DNA from: Parascedosporium putredinis
Taxonomy: Eukaryota; Ascomycota; Sordariomycetes; Microascales; Microascaceae
Assembly (NCBI GenBank): GCA_949357655.1
Contig: CASHTG010000002.1
Coordinates: forward strand, 434,001-498,000
Length of the DNA stretch: 64,000 nt
Direction of reading: 5' to 3'
Under the pieces are notes generated by a model. It saw nothing but the letters and a program-made list of their open reading frames with translations, was not told where the DNA came from and searched no databases. Below, one piece after another: positions 25,301 to 38,811 of this stretch. How positions within the stretch are numbered: position 1 is the stretch's first letter; every line of letters begins with the position of its first letter. Both the position numbers and the translations under genes were made by a program.

Positions 25301-28300
25301 CTTGGTAGCCTGGGTTGATGGTGGATGAGGGATGAGACCGGTCTCAAGCGGAAGCTCTGTTGGCCCAGTGACTTTTTTTTTTCGTTTCCCTATGAAGAAA
25401 GAGAATACGGCATGGGGCTACTGAGGGTCGTCAAATGCACACGGTCCGGAGTCTAAGATTTCCAATCGAGCCATCCTCAAGTACCAATGGCCAAGTGATG
25501 CTCCGATACACACGCAACGCACGCAGCAAGCAGCAAGGTTCCAGGTCCCCTCCTCACTGTGGGGCCCGGCGCCCAAAGGGTCTCAACGTCATGAGCACCT
25601 CATCCTAAACCACATTGGCGCGCAGTCACGTAACCGCGCCTGGCCCCAGTCCGCCGCCTGTTGAACCAAAAAAAAAAAAATTGATCGTCACAAGGGCTGT
25701 TCTTCAAAAGAAGACCCGCTGATCATCTACCTTCCTCTCCAAGCTTGAAGGAGGAGGGATTCTGTTTCTCCTCGAAACCTCTCTTCCCCATGACCTCGCG
25801 CTCTCAGCTCGGCTCGAAGGTGCATGAAACAACGCAGTTCAATGTGTGCGCAGCGACTTGTCGCCTGTTCCCTTCCCCGTTTCATCGGCCGGTAGCCTCT
25901 TCCCGCTTTTTTAATCTGTTTTTCATAGTCGGTGATGTGCAAAGTTGATGGTTCAAAAGTTATGGCCCCGCCGCGTTTGACGTCGTCTCATTGATCCGCA
26001 TCGCTAGACGAGAGGGCGGAGAATGGATCGTCTAAGCCAGCCAGCTTGTGGAAGGCTACAATGGGGCTTAGTACACTAGCTGGCCGGTTTGACGGCCTTG
26101 AGACAATATGTGTGATATTGAATTGTACACCCTCAACCGGTCTACCAAGGTATCGAGCCGGTAGATGGCTGGATATCATCTCTCTCATGGGGCAAACCTG
26201 GCAAGCATCATCTTCCTCTCTGTGAGCGCCCTTTTCTTGAAATTCGCTGCTCTCCTACTTGTCGACCAAGTCTCCCTACAGAATTAGAGGAGGAGGGGTT
26301 AGCTACAGTAAGGAACCCTGATTAATGGAAGGTGAGCTCAGTCAGTCTCAATTTCCAGTCATCTATTAAAAAACGACTCTCCAAGACGTAGGACGGCTCG
26401 CTTCAGCTCTCCTCTTGATGAATTCTGCTTCCCCGTGCCGTGTGTCCAGAGGGCCTGGCCATGAACGACCCCTCCCCAGTTAAGGGTCGAAGTAAGTCCC
26501 CTTTTTCCCTTTTTCGTTGATGAACCACGGACCTGCGAAAAGACCCTGGTCGCCCGTCCCCGGGTTACATGGGTGCCGCTGCGGCTCTCCTTTCCCAATT
26601 GGGTGGGTGACAGACGAACAAGCTCCGCAATGAACTATCGTGCATGCAGCCGGCTTCGACTTTGTTTGCTTCCGAGCCTGACCTTGGCTTGTCGAGTGTG
26701 GAAAAAGGCATTGGGCGCGCGGTTGGGCCCATGTCGGCCGGGACGGCTCACCGAGAGGCTGACGTTTCGGGGGCCTCTTTGTACGGAAAACTATAGATTT
26801 TCTGTGCCGCTGCTTCCACCTTGGTCTCCCTGTGGGGAAAACTCGCGTCGCTGAGATGATAAGATAGTGAGAGAGTATGCGTTATGCGTAGACGGCATCA
26901 AGGTTTCGGGAGGTGGCAACTGGGAAGGAACACCTGCCCCAAGAACTCCATCTATGTTGGAGGCTGAGTCCATTGCCATTGCCACAAGTTTTTCCTCCGC
27001 TCACCGGTTCACCTGCCCCGAACCTTTGGCCGATCAGCTGGTCCTGATAGCCATCAACTGGATCCATCAAGCCAATTCATGGCAGATGTCATAGATCCAT
27101 ACAGCCCTGCGGGTGTTCAATCAGGAAGGCCCTCTCCCAAGCCACAACGAATGGCAAGAAAAGAAGTGCCCCGCACAAAACAAAACAGCATTTGATCTTC
27201 CCCTCATTCGCCTCATATTTTCCAAGGCGCATGAAATCGCAAAAACCTTTTTTCTCTATTGTTCCCCATGTCCTTGAGCTAGGCATTTCGCAAAGCCCCC
27301 TTTTCTTTTTTTCGTGTCAAGGAGGAGGATTGACTTTTAGCTAGCAAATCGAAATGGATCGATCCAATGGCAGGGCCGAAGCAAGGCACAACCCTCTACA
27401 GGCCCGTCACCACGTTCCCCAGGAACCATCCCTATTTGCGGGAGGTGCTGCAACCCCACAAATGGCCGCGAAAAATAAGTGTCTGATGTCCGAAGCATAA
27501 CATAGCTCTGACTTGTTGATGGCGTCCCCCCTCTCTTTCTCTTAGATAGACCATGGGTCTTGACGTACATTTAGCGCAGGAACGAAAGATTGGAGAGGTT
27601 TTTTTTTTTTGTGGCCCTGGTGTGTCTGCTGTCCCGTTCGAGCCGGTGCGTTCCTCTTCAAGCCGGGATCTCGCAATGTTTCTTCCACCTTGTGCCCTCT
27701 GTCAAAGCTGCGGATTGGTTGGCGGTCCTTTCAATGGGACCGAAGACGATCAGCTTACATTTAATCCGGATACGTCCTTTGCAAAGATCCGCAAAGACGC
27801 CTCCCTTCACGCCACATAAAGAGAGGGAGAATAATGATCTCGAGCGAGCGGGGTGTGATTGTTCCAAAGGCGCTGGCTTGCCTCGAGCTGAAGGGTTTAG
27901 CTTTGGTTCCGCCCCCACTCACCGTCATCCTTCGGACGCGCGTTATCCTTCGTTTCCTATGCCCTCGGGGAACCAGCAAAGCGGCTATCGTATCCATAGA
28001 GAAACGCAAGGCTTGACATAATCTTCTCTGCGCCACTTTCTTGCTAGTGACCCCTCGTGTGCCTCGGGCGCGTCGCGGCGCATCTCTAACACAATCTTAC
28101 GTAGAGCTTATCCCCGCCGTCCTTTTGGCCAAACGATGATACCCGGGCCTAAAAAGCAGGCTTGTCTCTTATTCCTTTGTCTCTTATTCCTTTGTCTTCC
28201 GTGAACTTACGTCGTGTATGCTAACACCTCGACTCCGCTCCGCCTCGCCCGAGGTCTCGAGGGGAACGAAGAAGAAGATGGTGGTCACTGTCCACGTATT

Positions 28301-31300
28301 GACCAGCCGGATAGCCTTTTGAGCAGCGGGACAACTTCGCCACGATACAAGTAGCATCACGCTATCCCCCAAGTAGGCCGAAAGGGGATGAGGCGCTGAT
28401 TTCCGCGTGCTGATATCTTGAAATGGCAGATGATGAGAGGAAGATTGTGGCATTCCAATAGCGTCCGCGGCCAAGGAAAGGGGAAAGGAGGGTGGTCACT
28501 ATCGTTGTCATGTGCCTGAGTTTGAGCTTCATTTGGCCGTTTGTGGCGCTCAACATACCCTCCTCTGATCATCGACATCTCCCGCTTACTCCCCAATCAA
28601 CAGCACGAAAGGGCAGTCTCTAGCTTCACTGGCGGGAAACAACTCGGAGTCCTGACGGGAGTTGACGGGGGTTGGCAGGGGCTCCATGCCTCGCCCCGGC
28701 TGTGACGGGACGGATGAATCACGAGGCCTTCCCTTCCATTGGGCTTATCAACGATCTCACCTAGGACGGGCACGTGCTGAATCCAGTGATACGGTGATAT
28801 GGTCTGCATCACGTACGTTCCAACTGAGATAGCTATCCTTTGGCTGATTCTACGTTGATCGCGGTTCAAGGCAAGCACGAGTAAGTTGTTCTTCAGGCAC
28901 GAGGATGGCTAGAGGTTGTCCGCCATATCGCGATCCAATCGTCCCCCACAGAGGGGCCAGGCGACCGGTGAGATCGACGCAGACTTAAGATTATGCCAAA
29001 GCCCCCATGACATCCAGTGGTAGCGATATGCCGGTGCTTCCCGGCGGTGACATGGGCGATAGGCCAAGACCGCAAAAGGCCTACATATACACTACGATGA
29101 CGGATCTAAGGCCCCAAGTAACGCGATCGAGGGAGAGAAAAAAAGCTTTGGGTTCAGCTGGAGCAATGCGCGTCGCGCGGATACTAGCGGCCTAGCTAGG
29201 AAGGAGGATGAGGCGATCTTGTCAGGATGGAGGTGGGTGAGGGCAACTTCCCACCTGTCTGGACGGCTCGGTGAGCCCAGGCCGAAAGGCGGGTATGTAT
29301 GCACCATGGTTGGACTCATCCAGAGGTATATCACGCAATACTGCGGGGATAGAGCTCCTTGTTCCATCCAGACCCCTCCGAACCACCACACACAACCCCT
29401 AGTTTAGGTGTTCAAGTGTGGAAGGGGGTGGGGATCTGCAGCCGAGGCCCAGGAGAGTCAGTTCCCCTTTGACAGACTGGTAATAGTTTCCATGCTTCAA
29501 TTAAAGGCGGGATATTAGCTCAACGCCGATGGAAATTCGCCATGGATCATCCTCTTTGCTTTTCATGCCCTTTTTCTTCTTCTTTTTCCCTTTTCTCTTT
29601 CTTCCCGGCTCGTCGTCCGCTCCCTTCCCCCACCGATGCATGTCATTTCGTGGCCCGAGACAATCCGTGCACGATGGGACACCAGCGCCTCAAAAATGGC
29701 ACAGAAGGGGGAACTCGAGTCGCAACGCAACTTTGGGAATTACGGGACCCCCACCGAGCGAGAAAGGGCGGGTGGCGCTCTCTGGCCGGTGCTGAGCAAG
29801 CATCACGCATCAGTTGTTGAAGCCTCGCGGTGTGGAGGAAGAGCAACATGGCATTACGACGTAGTGTAATCAACCTAAGAGCTGCTCGTTGGTGTCATTG
29901 ACGAAAGCAACAAACTCGACATGTTGAACTGTTTCTGACTCAAGAGAGGTTGTGCCCCTGGATCAAGGATTGAGATGGGGGTGAACCACCGACGACGACA
30001 GGCGCCATATGAGGCGGGAACTACACGAAGAGCTTGAGTGCGAGAATAGGATAGCCATCATCCCGTGTATACCCTTCCTTTTACATTGTATGCGAAGGAA
30101 TAGATTTGCCGCCTCTTCTTCTCACTCACTCTCTATATCTTGCTTATACCCGGGGTACAGGAGAACGAGAAACCAAGCCCCCTCCCCTCCCCCGTTTCCA
30201 CGAAGTATTTCCCCTGTCGCCCCCTTCCTCTCCCCACCTTGAAAGGCTGAGATAAGGCCGATGCCTCCAGGTCTACGATAGGATTGGGTGATGCGACACC
30301 TGGTCCGCAGTTGCGGGCGCGGCCCGCGTGGGTTAAATCGCGAGAATAGCAGTGGCGGAACGGTGGGAGGGTTGTCAATATGCCAAATTGGGCAGCATGC
30401 TTCCTTTGCAACCTGCTTGGTACAGGGATAAGCTAGGTAAGGGGTGTGAAGTGGGGGTTCAAGCTTTTGGTCTGAGGTCTTTTTCCCCGGCTGGTTTTGG
30501 AGGGTTGGGGGTCCCATCCCAGCGAGAGAGAGGCGCGAAGCCAAGGCACACACACACCTAGGTTTGACCAAGCTCGAAGCTCTGTCTGTCTGAGGTTGCG
30601 CATGCATGCCCGTTCCTCCGGGTGGGAGAAGAAGAAGAATAAGAGGAAAGCCACTCCATCTCCCTCTCGAAAAATCGATCACCAGGAACAAGGGGGAAGG
30701 GGAGGGGAGGGTGCAGCACAGATAGCTAGGGGAGGGGAACCCCGGAGATCGAGCGATGGGATGCCCTCCTTGTCTATCGAGTTCCTGCGATCTCTTGTGC
30801 CCCCTCGACTCACTCGAATACGGCCAGTGTATTCTTTTCGGTTGGTTTCGCACCTCCTATCATCGAGACAGCGCGTGGACCGTTTCTATCCGGAATGCTA
30901 GAGGCTGCCCTCCCCTCCCCCACCCGTGCCCTCCATCTCACTCTCCATCGCCCCCATTCCATCCATCTCCATTCTTCATTCTGCTCCCCTGTTGTCTTTA
31001 CCCCTTTCCTCACGCAGGTAAAATGAGGAGAGAAATTTTTTAAACAAAAATTTTTCGTCTTCTCCTTTTCTCTTCCTCGATTGTCCGATCAGGACCCACG
31101 CCTAGCTCCTGGCGTGCGGGACTCAAAGGCGCGATCATATTCTTTTTTTCTAATACATTACACACAAAGTTGGGACGACACCACACACCGCACTACGTAA
31201 AAATTAACAACCAAAAAAAGGACGTTGGCGGTTTTCGTGCCTTGTCGTGTGTCGCAACTCCCTGTATGGCCGAGCTGGGGCTGATAAGCTGACTGGGGAT

Positions 31301-33161
31301 GCCGGCCGGGGAGGGGCGCGCTAAGAAGAGCAGAGGGCGACTCCTTATCTCGGTGCGTCCGGCAAATGAGTCCGTATCTCTGAGTTTTTTTTTCCCTTTC
31401 TTTCTGAGTTGGCTGACCGTCCGTTCGGCCGATGACACACACCCAAAACCAACAGCTTTATTTCCGCATCTTCTAAGAATACATGTACATGTAAAAGCTA
31501 CGAGATTAGCAGGGTTGCGTCCAGCCCTCCTATTCGCCCGCGGCCCTTTATAAACAATTTCCCTACAAAGCGCGGGCAGGTGTGTGGTTCTTTTGCGGGC
31601 ACAAGAAGGCAACGAATAATGAATAATCATTTGTCTTTTTCTTTTTATCTCTGATCGCTCGGCTATCCTAGCTTTCTCGCGGCCTTGCGGCAAAGCGGGC
31701 CCTTGTGTCTCTTTTTTGGTCGGGAGGAGGAAAAAGGGGTGGGAGAAGCGAAGAAACGAACCTCGTACCAGTGCCGGACCGGCCTGATAGAAAGGCGGCC
31801 GGGCCTATTTACGGCGTTATCGATCAAATAGCGGAGGAGCTCGGACAAGTCTTTTTTTTTTTTCAAACAGCTCAGCTTTATCGAACACAGCTCATCCTTG
31901 CTCCAGCCCGGATCGTCGCCGGTATCGGAGACACGGCCAACCAACCTCACCTCTCCCTCGTTCCCGTTCTTTCCCAATTCAGGGTCCGGTGACACCGTTC
32001 GCGGATCTTGATTGGAAGGGCTACTTTGACCTTGAAGTCTGGTTCTCAAGGGGACCCGGGGACCTGGTTCGTAGGATCCAGGCAGGGTAAGGGTTCTCGG
32101 GGTTTTTTGCCCTCAGTGCTCTCAAAGGGAGTGAAAAGATGGAAGGGGGGTCACCGGGCTGGAGTGGGACCTGCTGGGTTCGGGAATGTCGCGGACCGGA
32201 TCGGATCATCGGAGATGGTGGTTTTGGTTGGGGAGGGGGACATGTCAGGCTGCTCTTCGTTCAATTTGGGGCCTAGTAATTGTTGGGGTAATGGCGACGA
32301 CGATGGGGATCAGACGAGGCTTTGACCTAGAGTAGAATATTAGAGAGGGAACAATGAAGGATGAGGTCAGGCGAGCATAAAGTCCAAGTCCGTCCTCGGA
32401 GCAGGGGAAGTGTGAGGGGATTCATCTACGATGGAGGAGACACTGGAGCCTTTCGATACAAATCTTTTTTCCTCCTTCCTTTGGAGTAATAGCTTGGGGT
32501 CTTTCTATCAGTGACGTGATTCGAGAATTTCAATCCCCAGAGCCGCTCCTCCATGCCCCCTTCCGTAGAGCACGTCATGGCTCGCCAAGATGGCAAGGCT
32601 GGATCTCTACCCCGGTTGAGATGAGCACGGGAAGCGAGGAGAGCGAGATGAGATTTGAGTTTTGAGTTTTTCTACATTCTCTTGTATCTAGATCAAGATG
32701 CACGCCGCTGCGTCATGTTCTCTACATGTACTTACACTAATGTAAAGTTCTTGCCCGTTGACAAGCCGACAACCACCGCTTTCCTTCCTTCCAGAGACCT
32801 CATGTCATGGAAAAGGCTCCCACCTTCCCCCTTCCCCCTTCCCCCGAAAAGACAGTAAAAGAGAAGGATAAAATGAGAAGGGACGGAAACCCGAAATTGA
32901 AAGGAGAGTAGAAGTAGGATATCGCAGTCAAGGGAAAAAGAGGTACGCAACCCATCGCGGAAAAACTCCAAGACCAAGCCCCTTCCTTTTCTGAAATATC
33001 AATCATGGAGTTGGCGAATCCCCTCTCTTCACGTTTTCCCGGTTCCTTTGCTTCCTTTTACCATTGAAACAGAAGAGAGGGAGAGAATAAAGAGAAGAAA
33101 AAAAGTCGAGAAAAAAAGGAAGAAGAAAGAAACTCTGCTTGACCCAAAAGATTATGATTAT
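19342..33161. other. 13.8-kb gene-poor region upstream of the Ecl1-family gene
   Basis: The largest interval without a supported gene. Its left 1-2 kb must hold the Ecl1-family promoter; the right end is the 3' side of the Kelch gene. ORFs of up to 243 residues (30122-30853, -) are Pro/Ser/Arg-rich with no motif. Visible items: A-rich runs near 21766-21790, a T run near 24799-24812, a 15-bp tandem duplication (28162-28197), and an AT-rich near-palindrome around 31032-31058. Base composition looks like the rest of the window rather than RIP-degraded repeats. I see no transposase or reverse transcriptase. Confidence 0.4.
28162..28197 (+). repeat. 15-bp tandem duplication
   Basis: The unit TTGTCTCTTATTCCT is present twice exactly, with a partial third copy. 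Likely a slippage event; no function inferred. Confidence 0.85.
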
Positions 33162-35746
33162 TTATGCATGGTAATACGTCTCGTGTAGCCTCACCGGCTC
33201 ACGGCCCGCCCTCCTCTCCATCCCCGGCGTGGTACTCAACTCCTGGGGTTGGTACTGTGGGTGCAGCTGTTGCTGCGAAGGCGAGTGCGAGCCCAGAGTA
33301 CCACCACCACCGCCGCCGCCGCCGCCGCCGCTAAAGCCCGAACCCATCGTGTTGCCCGTATTGGTACCGGGGCTGGTGGGGTACGACGAGTACGGCGAAT
33401 GGCTCCCCTGCAGACTCGAGTACGACGGAACATTGTGCGGGGGTTCGTGCCGGCGTCATCGGCCGGCGTCCACCGGCCATGGTCGAGCTTGGCGTGCGCC
33501 GAGTCCGGCGTCGCGGTCACGGTGCCGATATCGTAGGCGCCCGGGAGGCCGTGGGCACCGGGAGCCCCCGCCGCCGCGTGAGCGTGAGAAGGAGGAGGAG
33601 GAGCAGGATGGGGAGAAGAGTCGGCGAGCTCGATGGGGAGCTGGGGATGGTGGCGAGGGGAGGAGGCTGTAGCGGCCGTTGTGGAAGCCTGGAGAGCCGG
33701 GGCTCATGCTGCCGGGGCTGGAGCTGGCGACGGGGTAGTAGGAGGTGGAGGAAGGGTAGCCGGCGCCGAGGTGGTGGGGGTGGGCGCCGCCGTGGAGGGA
33801 CGGGTGGTGGTGGTGGTTGGCGTGCGAGGCCATTTCTGGGCGGCGGGGGTCGGCGCCGGCGCCGGCGCGGCGCTTCTTGCGGAACAGGCAGAACGCGCCG
33901 AGGGCGATGAGGGCTAGGGCGACGACGGCCCCGACGACGATCCCCGCGATGGCACCTGCGGATAAGGGCTTTCTGTCGCCGTCGTCGTCATCCCCGCCCA
34001 CGTCGCGCGTCGGTGTCCGCACGGCCGCCGACGCGGTGCGGGAGAGCAGGATCCGTAGGTCCGGGCTGCCGAAGCCGGCCTCGGGCTCTCGGAGGGTGAT
34101 GGGACCGCCCTTGGCGCCGCCGCCGACGACGTTCCAGACGTCAAAGGGGACCTGGTAGCCCCTTTTGCGGGGTCGTAGAGCTGCCAGAGGGCGTTGTCCG
34201 GGTTCTTGCGGCCGGTGTCGAGGTTGTGGACGCCCCACTGCTCCGGGGTGTCGCACATGGCGGAGGTGGGAAAGGTGCCGCCGATGATGAGCATCTGGGC
34301 GCCGTCGAGGTGCATGTTGCAGGAGAGGCTGTGGTGGGGGTAGTCGCCCGTGGTGTCGGAGTCGGTGTCGTTGGGGTAGAGCTTGATCCAGGTGAAGGAG
34401 GGGAGGGAGAGGACGTAGACGTCGTCGAAGCCGGCGGTGGAGGGGGCCATGCCTGCGCCGCCGTAGAGGTAGCTGTGGGGGAAGAAAAAGGGCTTACGTT
34501 AGTGTTTGCCTTCTGGAAATGGTACAGCTAATGGGAACCCCCGGAAAGGGGGAGACTTAAAAACAAAAACAAAAAGAGAGAGGGAGGGAAAGGAAAGAAA
34601 AAGAAAACGTGAAGATGTTCCCGGAAGCGAGTGAGCGGTTGACTTACATATTGTACGAGGACCTATCCTCGGGCCAGGCAACACCCGCACAAAACCGGCT
34701 CCGCATGGCCGGCACGACGCCCGAGGCCTTTTGCTTGTACCATTTAAAGCTGAGGACGTCGTACAGCAAAATCTCCTCCATGGGCTGGCCCTCGATAACG
34801 CTTCCGTTTCCGTAGGCGTCGCGCACGCCGCCGAGGTACACGAGCATCCCCGCGTCCCCGGCGGGGATATACAGCATGCTGCCCTCGGCGCGGCCGATAC
34901 CGTCGGGGGTCCGGAGCTGTTGGTCCAGAGATTCTTGTCCATCTCGTACTTGACGAGGTACGAGTCGGCGATGGAGTCGGGTCCCCAGCCGGGCTCGGAG
35001 CGGTTGCTGAGCCAGCCGCCGTAGTAGTAGCCCTCGCCGCGGTCGGGGACGGCGACGCCGGCGCCGTAGCTGGCGCGGCGGACGAGGGTGGAAGCGGGCT
35101 GGCGGGCGTGGTCGACGGAGAGGAAATCCCAGGCGTCGGCGAGGATGTCGTAGGCGTAGATGCCGCGGAAGGCGGTGGTGAGCTCGCGGTAGAATTCGCC
35201 GCCGAACTGGTACAGGCGCTTGTTGACGGGGTCGCCCCAGAGGACGCCGCCGTGCAGGGAGGGGACGGTGCGGTTCTTGGAGAGGTTGGCGTAGAGCTGG
35301 GGCATGCCCGAGTCGGCGACGGTGGAGAGGTCGTGGAAGAAGAGGTAGTCGTCTAAGCGAGGAGAAGCAGGGGGTTAGCTCACCCGGACCAAAAGTTTTG
35401 GCTACCTACGAAAGGAGCTATAAAAATACAAAAAGAAATTGAAGGAAAATAAAGAAACCCAGACTATCCGATACATACTTGTGTAGTTTTCTGGGAATTG
35501 CTCGAGAGGGTTATAATTTATGAAGCCGCCGTCGATATAGAGCTTGTCATCAACAATAGCGGTCTGGTGGGCGAAACGCCGGCAAAAGCCCGACACGGGA
35601 TCATTTTGCTGCCGCGAAAGGCCGGCGGCGAAGACGAGGAGCAGCAATATCGGAAACGGGATCGAAAGAGATGGTAACGACAGGCTCTGTAGCAGCGGTC
35701 GGTGATTTGTCGTCCCCGCCGGGAAGCGGCTGGGAGGCCGGGTCAT
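33162..35746 (-). CDS. Kelch-repeat protein with signal peptide and one membrane span
   Basis: Complement of exons 35479-35746, 34648-35352 and 33162-34472; donors GTATGT and GTAAGT, acceptors TTAG and ACAG. About 762 residues after restoring five missing bases (G5 34905-34909; T4 34163-34166; G4 33635-33638 and 33610-33613; G5 33439-33443). A hydrophobic signal (PFPILLLLVFAAG, residues ~31-43) is followed by a beta-propeller-like region with repeated blade ends such as KLYIDGGFINY, LYQFGGEF, GYYYGGW, LVYLGGV, IYLYGGAG and MLIIGGTF, and several N-x-S/T sites. A single helix IAGIVVGAVVALALIALGAF then FRKKRR marks a type I membrane protein. The cytoplasmic tail is His-, Ser- and Gly-rich with a poly-Gly run. 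Similar Kelch membrane proteins are common in Pezizomycotina; the specific function is unknown to me. The ATG at 35746 was chosen because the signal sequence follows directly. Confidence 0.85.
33299..33330 (-). repeat. GGN triplet run encoding poly-Gly
   Basis: About ten consecutive Gly codons (GGC then GGT on the coding strand) in the cytoplasmic tail of the Kelch protein. A likely site of length variation. Confidence 0.85.
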
Positions 35747-36517
35747 GATGGAGCGTGGCGGGGAGTATTCATGAGGCGAGAGGATCAGAGGCGGTGGGCG
35801 ACGTTTTGGGCCAAAAGGAACAAGGGCCCCAAGCCCAAAGAGAAAGCCAAAAAAGGGGAATTGGAGATGTGGAAATGTGATCGAGGGCTTCGCCGAGTTC
35901 CCTTTTTTGGGCCTGGAAACGGCTTGACGAGGAGGAGAGAAGAAAAAAGAAAAGATGAGAGCGAAGAGGCCCCGAGAGCGGAGGGTTACGAGGTTGAGGT
36001 GAGGGAGGGGAGGCGAAGTGTAGTTAAGGTCGACGTGAGGCGTGATGCCCGAAGGAGCTGAACAAGGGGGAGCTCTGATCAACACACAAGAATACTCGAG
36101 TGGGCACGCCCGCACCGACGGGCATACAATGGATCACACAGGATACAGGCACACCGAAAAGAAGGCAACTAAACGAAGGGGAGTTTTGAGAGAAAGACGA
36201 GTCGAATCAGAAGAAGAAAAGAAAAAGGGACCCAAGAGTCTGGGAAAAGGAGCAGCAGCAGAAGCAGCAGCAGCAAAAGAAATGCAACCTTTAAAAAGGG
36301 CGCAATCGTGGATAGGATGCGGAGGCGGCGTGGTGGGCTTCGTGGGGTGGACAGGAGAGGCCGGGGGAGATGGAAGGACTGCACGATATTACGGTATTGC
36401 TACTGGATGGGCCTGGAAAACGGGCCTCTCTATGTTTTTTTCTCTCTCTCTCTCGCTACGCGCTGAGCTTTTGCTTTCTTCCCTTTCCTCTCCCCTCTCC
36501 ACGAGGAAGCAGGGGGC

Positions 36518-36541
36518 GAGAGAGAGAGAGAGAGAGAGAGG
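36518..36541 (+). repeat. (GA)n microsatellite
   Basis: About 12 GA units, about 770 bp upstream of the Kelch start. GA/CT tracts are frequent in fungal promoters. Confidence 0.85.
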
Positions 36542-38737
36542 GAGAGGAGGGGAGAGTAAGGGGCGTGATGCAGGCCTGGGCCTGTGTTACGTGCGTGCAA
36601 TGTCGTCGACAAGGGGCTCAGAGGACGGATGGGAGATGAGGCTTGGGAAGATTTGGGACAAACGAGAAAACAAAAAAAAAAAAAAAAAGAAAACGAAAGA
36701 AAAAGAAAACAAAAAGTGGCCTCTGGCGTCTTGGAGAGCTGAAGCCTGACCTTCTTCCCAGGATTGGCTTCTTGCCGGGCGTTGGGTGGCAGCCAGCATT
36801 GCACGAACCCGCGCTCGTGCAGAACCGCCCGTTCCCTTCCACCCTGGACCTGAGGCGCTCTGGCGAAGGAAAGAAAAAAAACGAAAAAAGAAAAAGAAAG
36901 ATTACATGTACTACGCTGGCGGGGGCTAATAACCGTCAACCTCAGCCACGAGGGAACCCGAGGAGCTGGCCAAGCCGGGCTGGATGAGCCGGAGACGTGG
37001 AGGGTGGGCTTTTCTTCGGTTCTTGCAGTCTTCCCGAGCCTCGCCTCTTCCTGCGAAGCAAAGACTAATACTACAAGGTACGCTAGTGTGCAGCGCGGTG
37101 ATAAAGGCCAACCTTGCCCCGACGTGCGTTCATCGTCTTGGGAAGCCAAGGATGCGGAACCGGGAGGGTGGTGTTATTCGCTTCAATGTTCCCAAGGCAA
37201 GTGTGAGATCTGAGCTTGGCGAAGGAGAGGGGGCCCTTGAAGCTGGTATCGACGGGCGCCTAGAAATGAGGTCACGATGAAAGAAAAGAAAAAGAAGAAG
37301 AAAAAAAGACTGTACGTGGTTGATCCACGTCGTTCATCCTCGCCGATCGTGGGGTGACACTTGGTTGTGGTGGCGGATCGCAAGATTGACCCGATCCCGC
37401 TCGTCTACGTTCATCCCTTCAACATTACCTTTACGTCGTTTTGCGCCGGAGCCAGCAAAACTAGAAAGTAAAGAAGATGGAAAAAAGAAAAAAAGAAAAA
37501 GAACAAGGAAAGCGTGTTGGAGACACCATGGCATGAATTCCGCACCCTCCTTCGCGGACCCTTCCTGCTGGCTCGGGTAACCTGGATCAACCGAACCACG
37601 ACGGGTTTCCGCGACTCTCGACTCTGACACGGTAATTCCTTCGGTTTGGCATGACATGGCATACCATGGGGTCGAGGAAGACGGCAACGAACAAAGGACA
37701 AGACGCCTTGGATATGCATCTTCGCTCATCTTCCTTGGTCCCTCCCCGGCGGTGCAACGGTTTTCTGGGGGCGTCCTCACCCCAAGTGGACCTGTTGCCA
37801 GATTGTGCGTCACTTTCTCGGGGAGCAACGAGGCGGTATTATCTCATTTCCTTTCTACTTCCTCCCGCCCTCGTCCCTGTGTCCTGCTGGAGGCACAATG
37901 AACACCAATTCCAGCCCTGCGGGCTTTGTACTCCCCTCCTTATGTCTTCTCTCCCTCCTCTCGCCTCTTGGCAATCACGTATTAGTGCACGTCTCATCAT
38001 TCTTCTTCTTACCTCTCCTCTCACCATGTTGCCTGCCCTCAGAGTAACGTCTTTTCCCCTCGCCCTCCCCTGGCTGCACTTTGCAAGGCATGTCAAACAT
38101 TGGCCGTGCTCAGCCCAAGATCTGTCAAGGGGTCCCGCATTTTCTCACCCAGGAGACCTTATTCGTCGCCCTACTGGGAAGAGGGAGAGATGACACCAGA
38201 CCTTTCCCCGTCCGGGGGTAATCCGCATAAGCGAGGTACCTCTCGGTAGGCGGAGGCCGTGGGACACCCGCCCTTCCATCTCATCCAGTTTCAGGCTTTC
38301 AAAGATATGCGCGAGCGGGGAGGAAGCAGATTCGGGGAACAACAAAGAATGGAAAATGCGAGAGATGAGCGTGAGGCCTAAAGAGGAGGGAGGAGCGAGA
38401 AAGGAAAGGGAAAAGTAAGTTAAATAAGAAGAAAAACAGGAATGGAATACATAAAGAAACGAAAAGAATCGAGGAAAACAAGTGAGAGAGAAACGCGAGG
38501 AAACAAGAGCCGGCCAAGCCCCTTCAGGTCCGACTCTGAGAAAAGTTGAAGAAAAAGGGACTAGCATCGAGGGGAAGCAGTCTTGGTTGGTTCTTGGTCT
38601 CCCGATGGAATCTTGCTTCCCCACCCCGGCCAGTTCATCTCCCTTGGGATTCGTATCAGGCCAGCAGCGAGCGAGTCGACGAGGAGTCGTGACAGCAGTC
38701 GGATATTGTCCAATCAATCCAACTCGGTCACCCATCA

Positions 38738-38811
38738 GACACACACACGTCCAGCACACCCACAGACATACACACATACACAGACATACACAGACATACA
38801 CACATACACAT
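38738..38811 (+). repeat. CA-rich compound microsatellite
   Basis: Repeats of ACACAC and ACAGACATACAC units, imperfect, over about 74 bp. Confidence 0.8.

Noticed and set aside
30122..30853. 243-residue ORF on the minus strand
   Set aside because: Pro/Ser/Arg-rich, no motif, arises from polypurine/polypyrimidine DNA, and competing frames are equally open.
19342..33161. RIP-degraded transposon region
   Set aside because: Composition is not strongly AT-rich or TpA-rich, and no transposase, reverse transcriptase or long repeat is visible.
33229..33910. Open frames antisense to the Kelch gene tail
   Set aside because: Shadows of GC-rich coding sequence on the other strand; Gly/Arg/Val-rich with no domain.
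36042..36749. 235-residue ORF on the plus strand
   Set aside because: Made largely of (GA)n and A-rich tracts giving Lys/Glu/Arg runs; lies in the upstream region of the Kelch gene.
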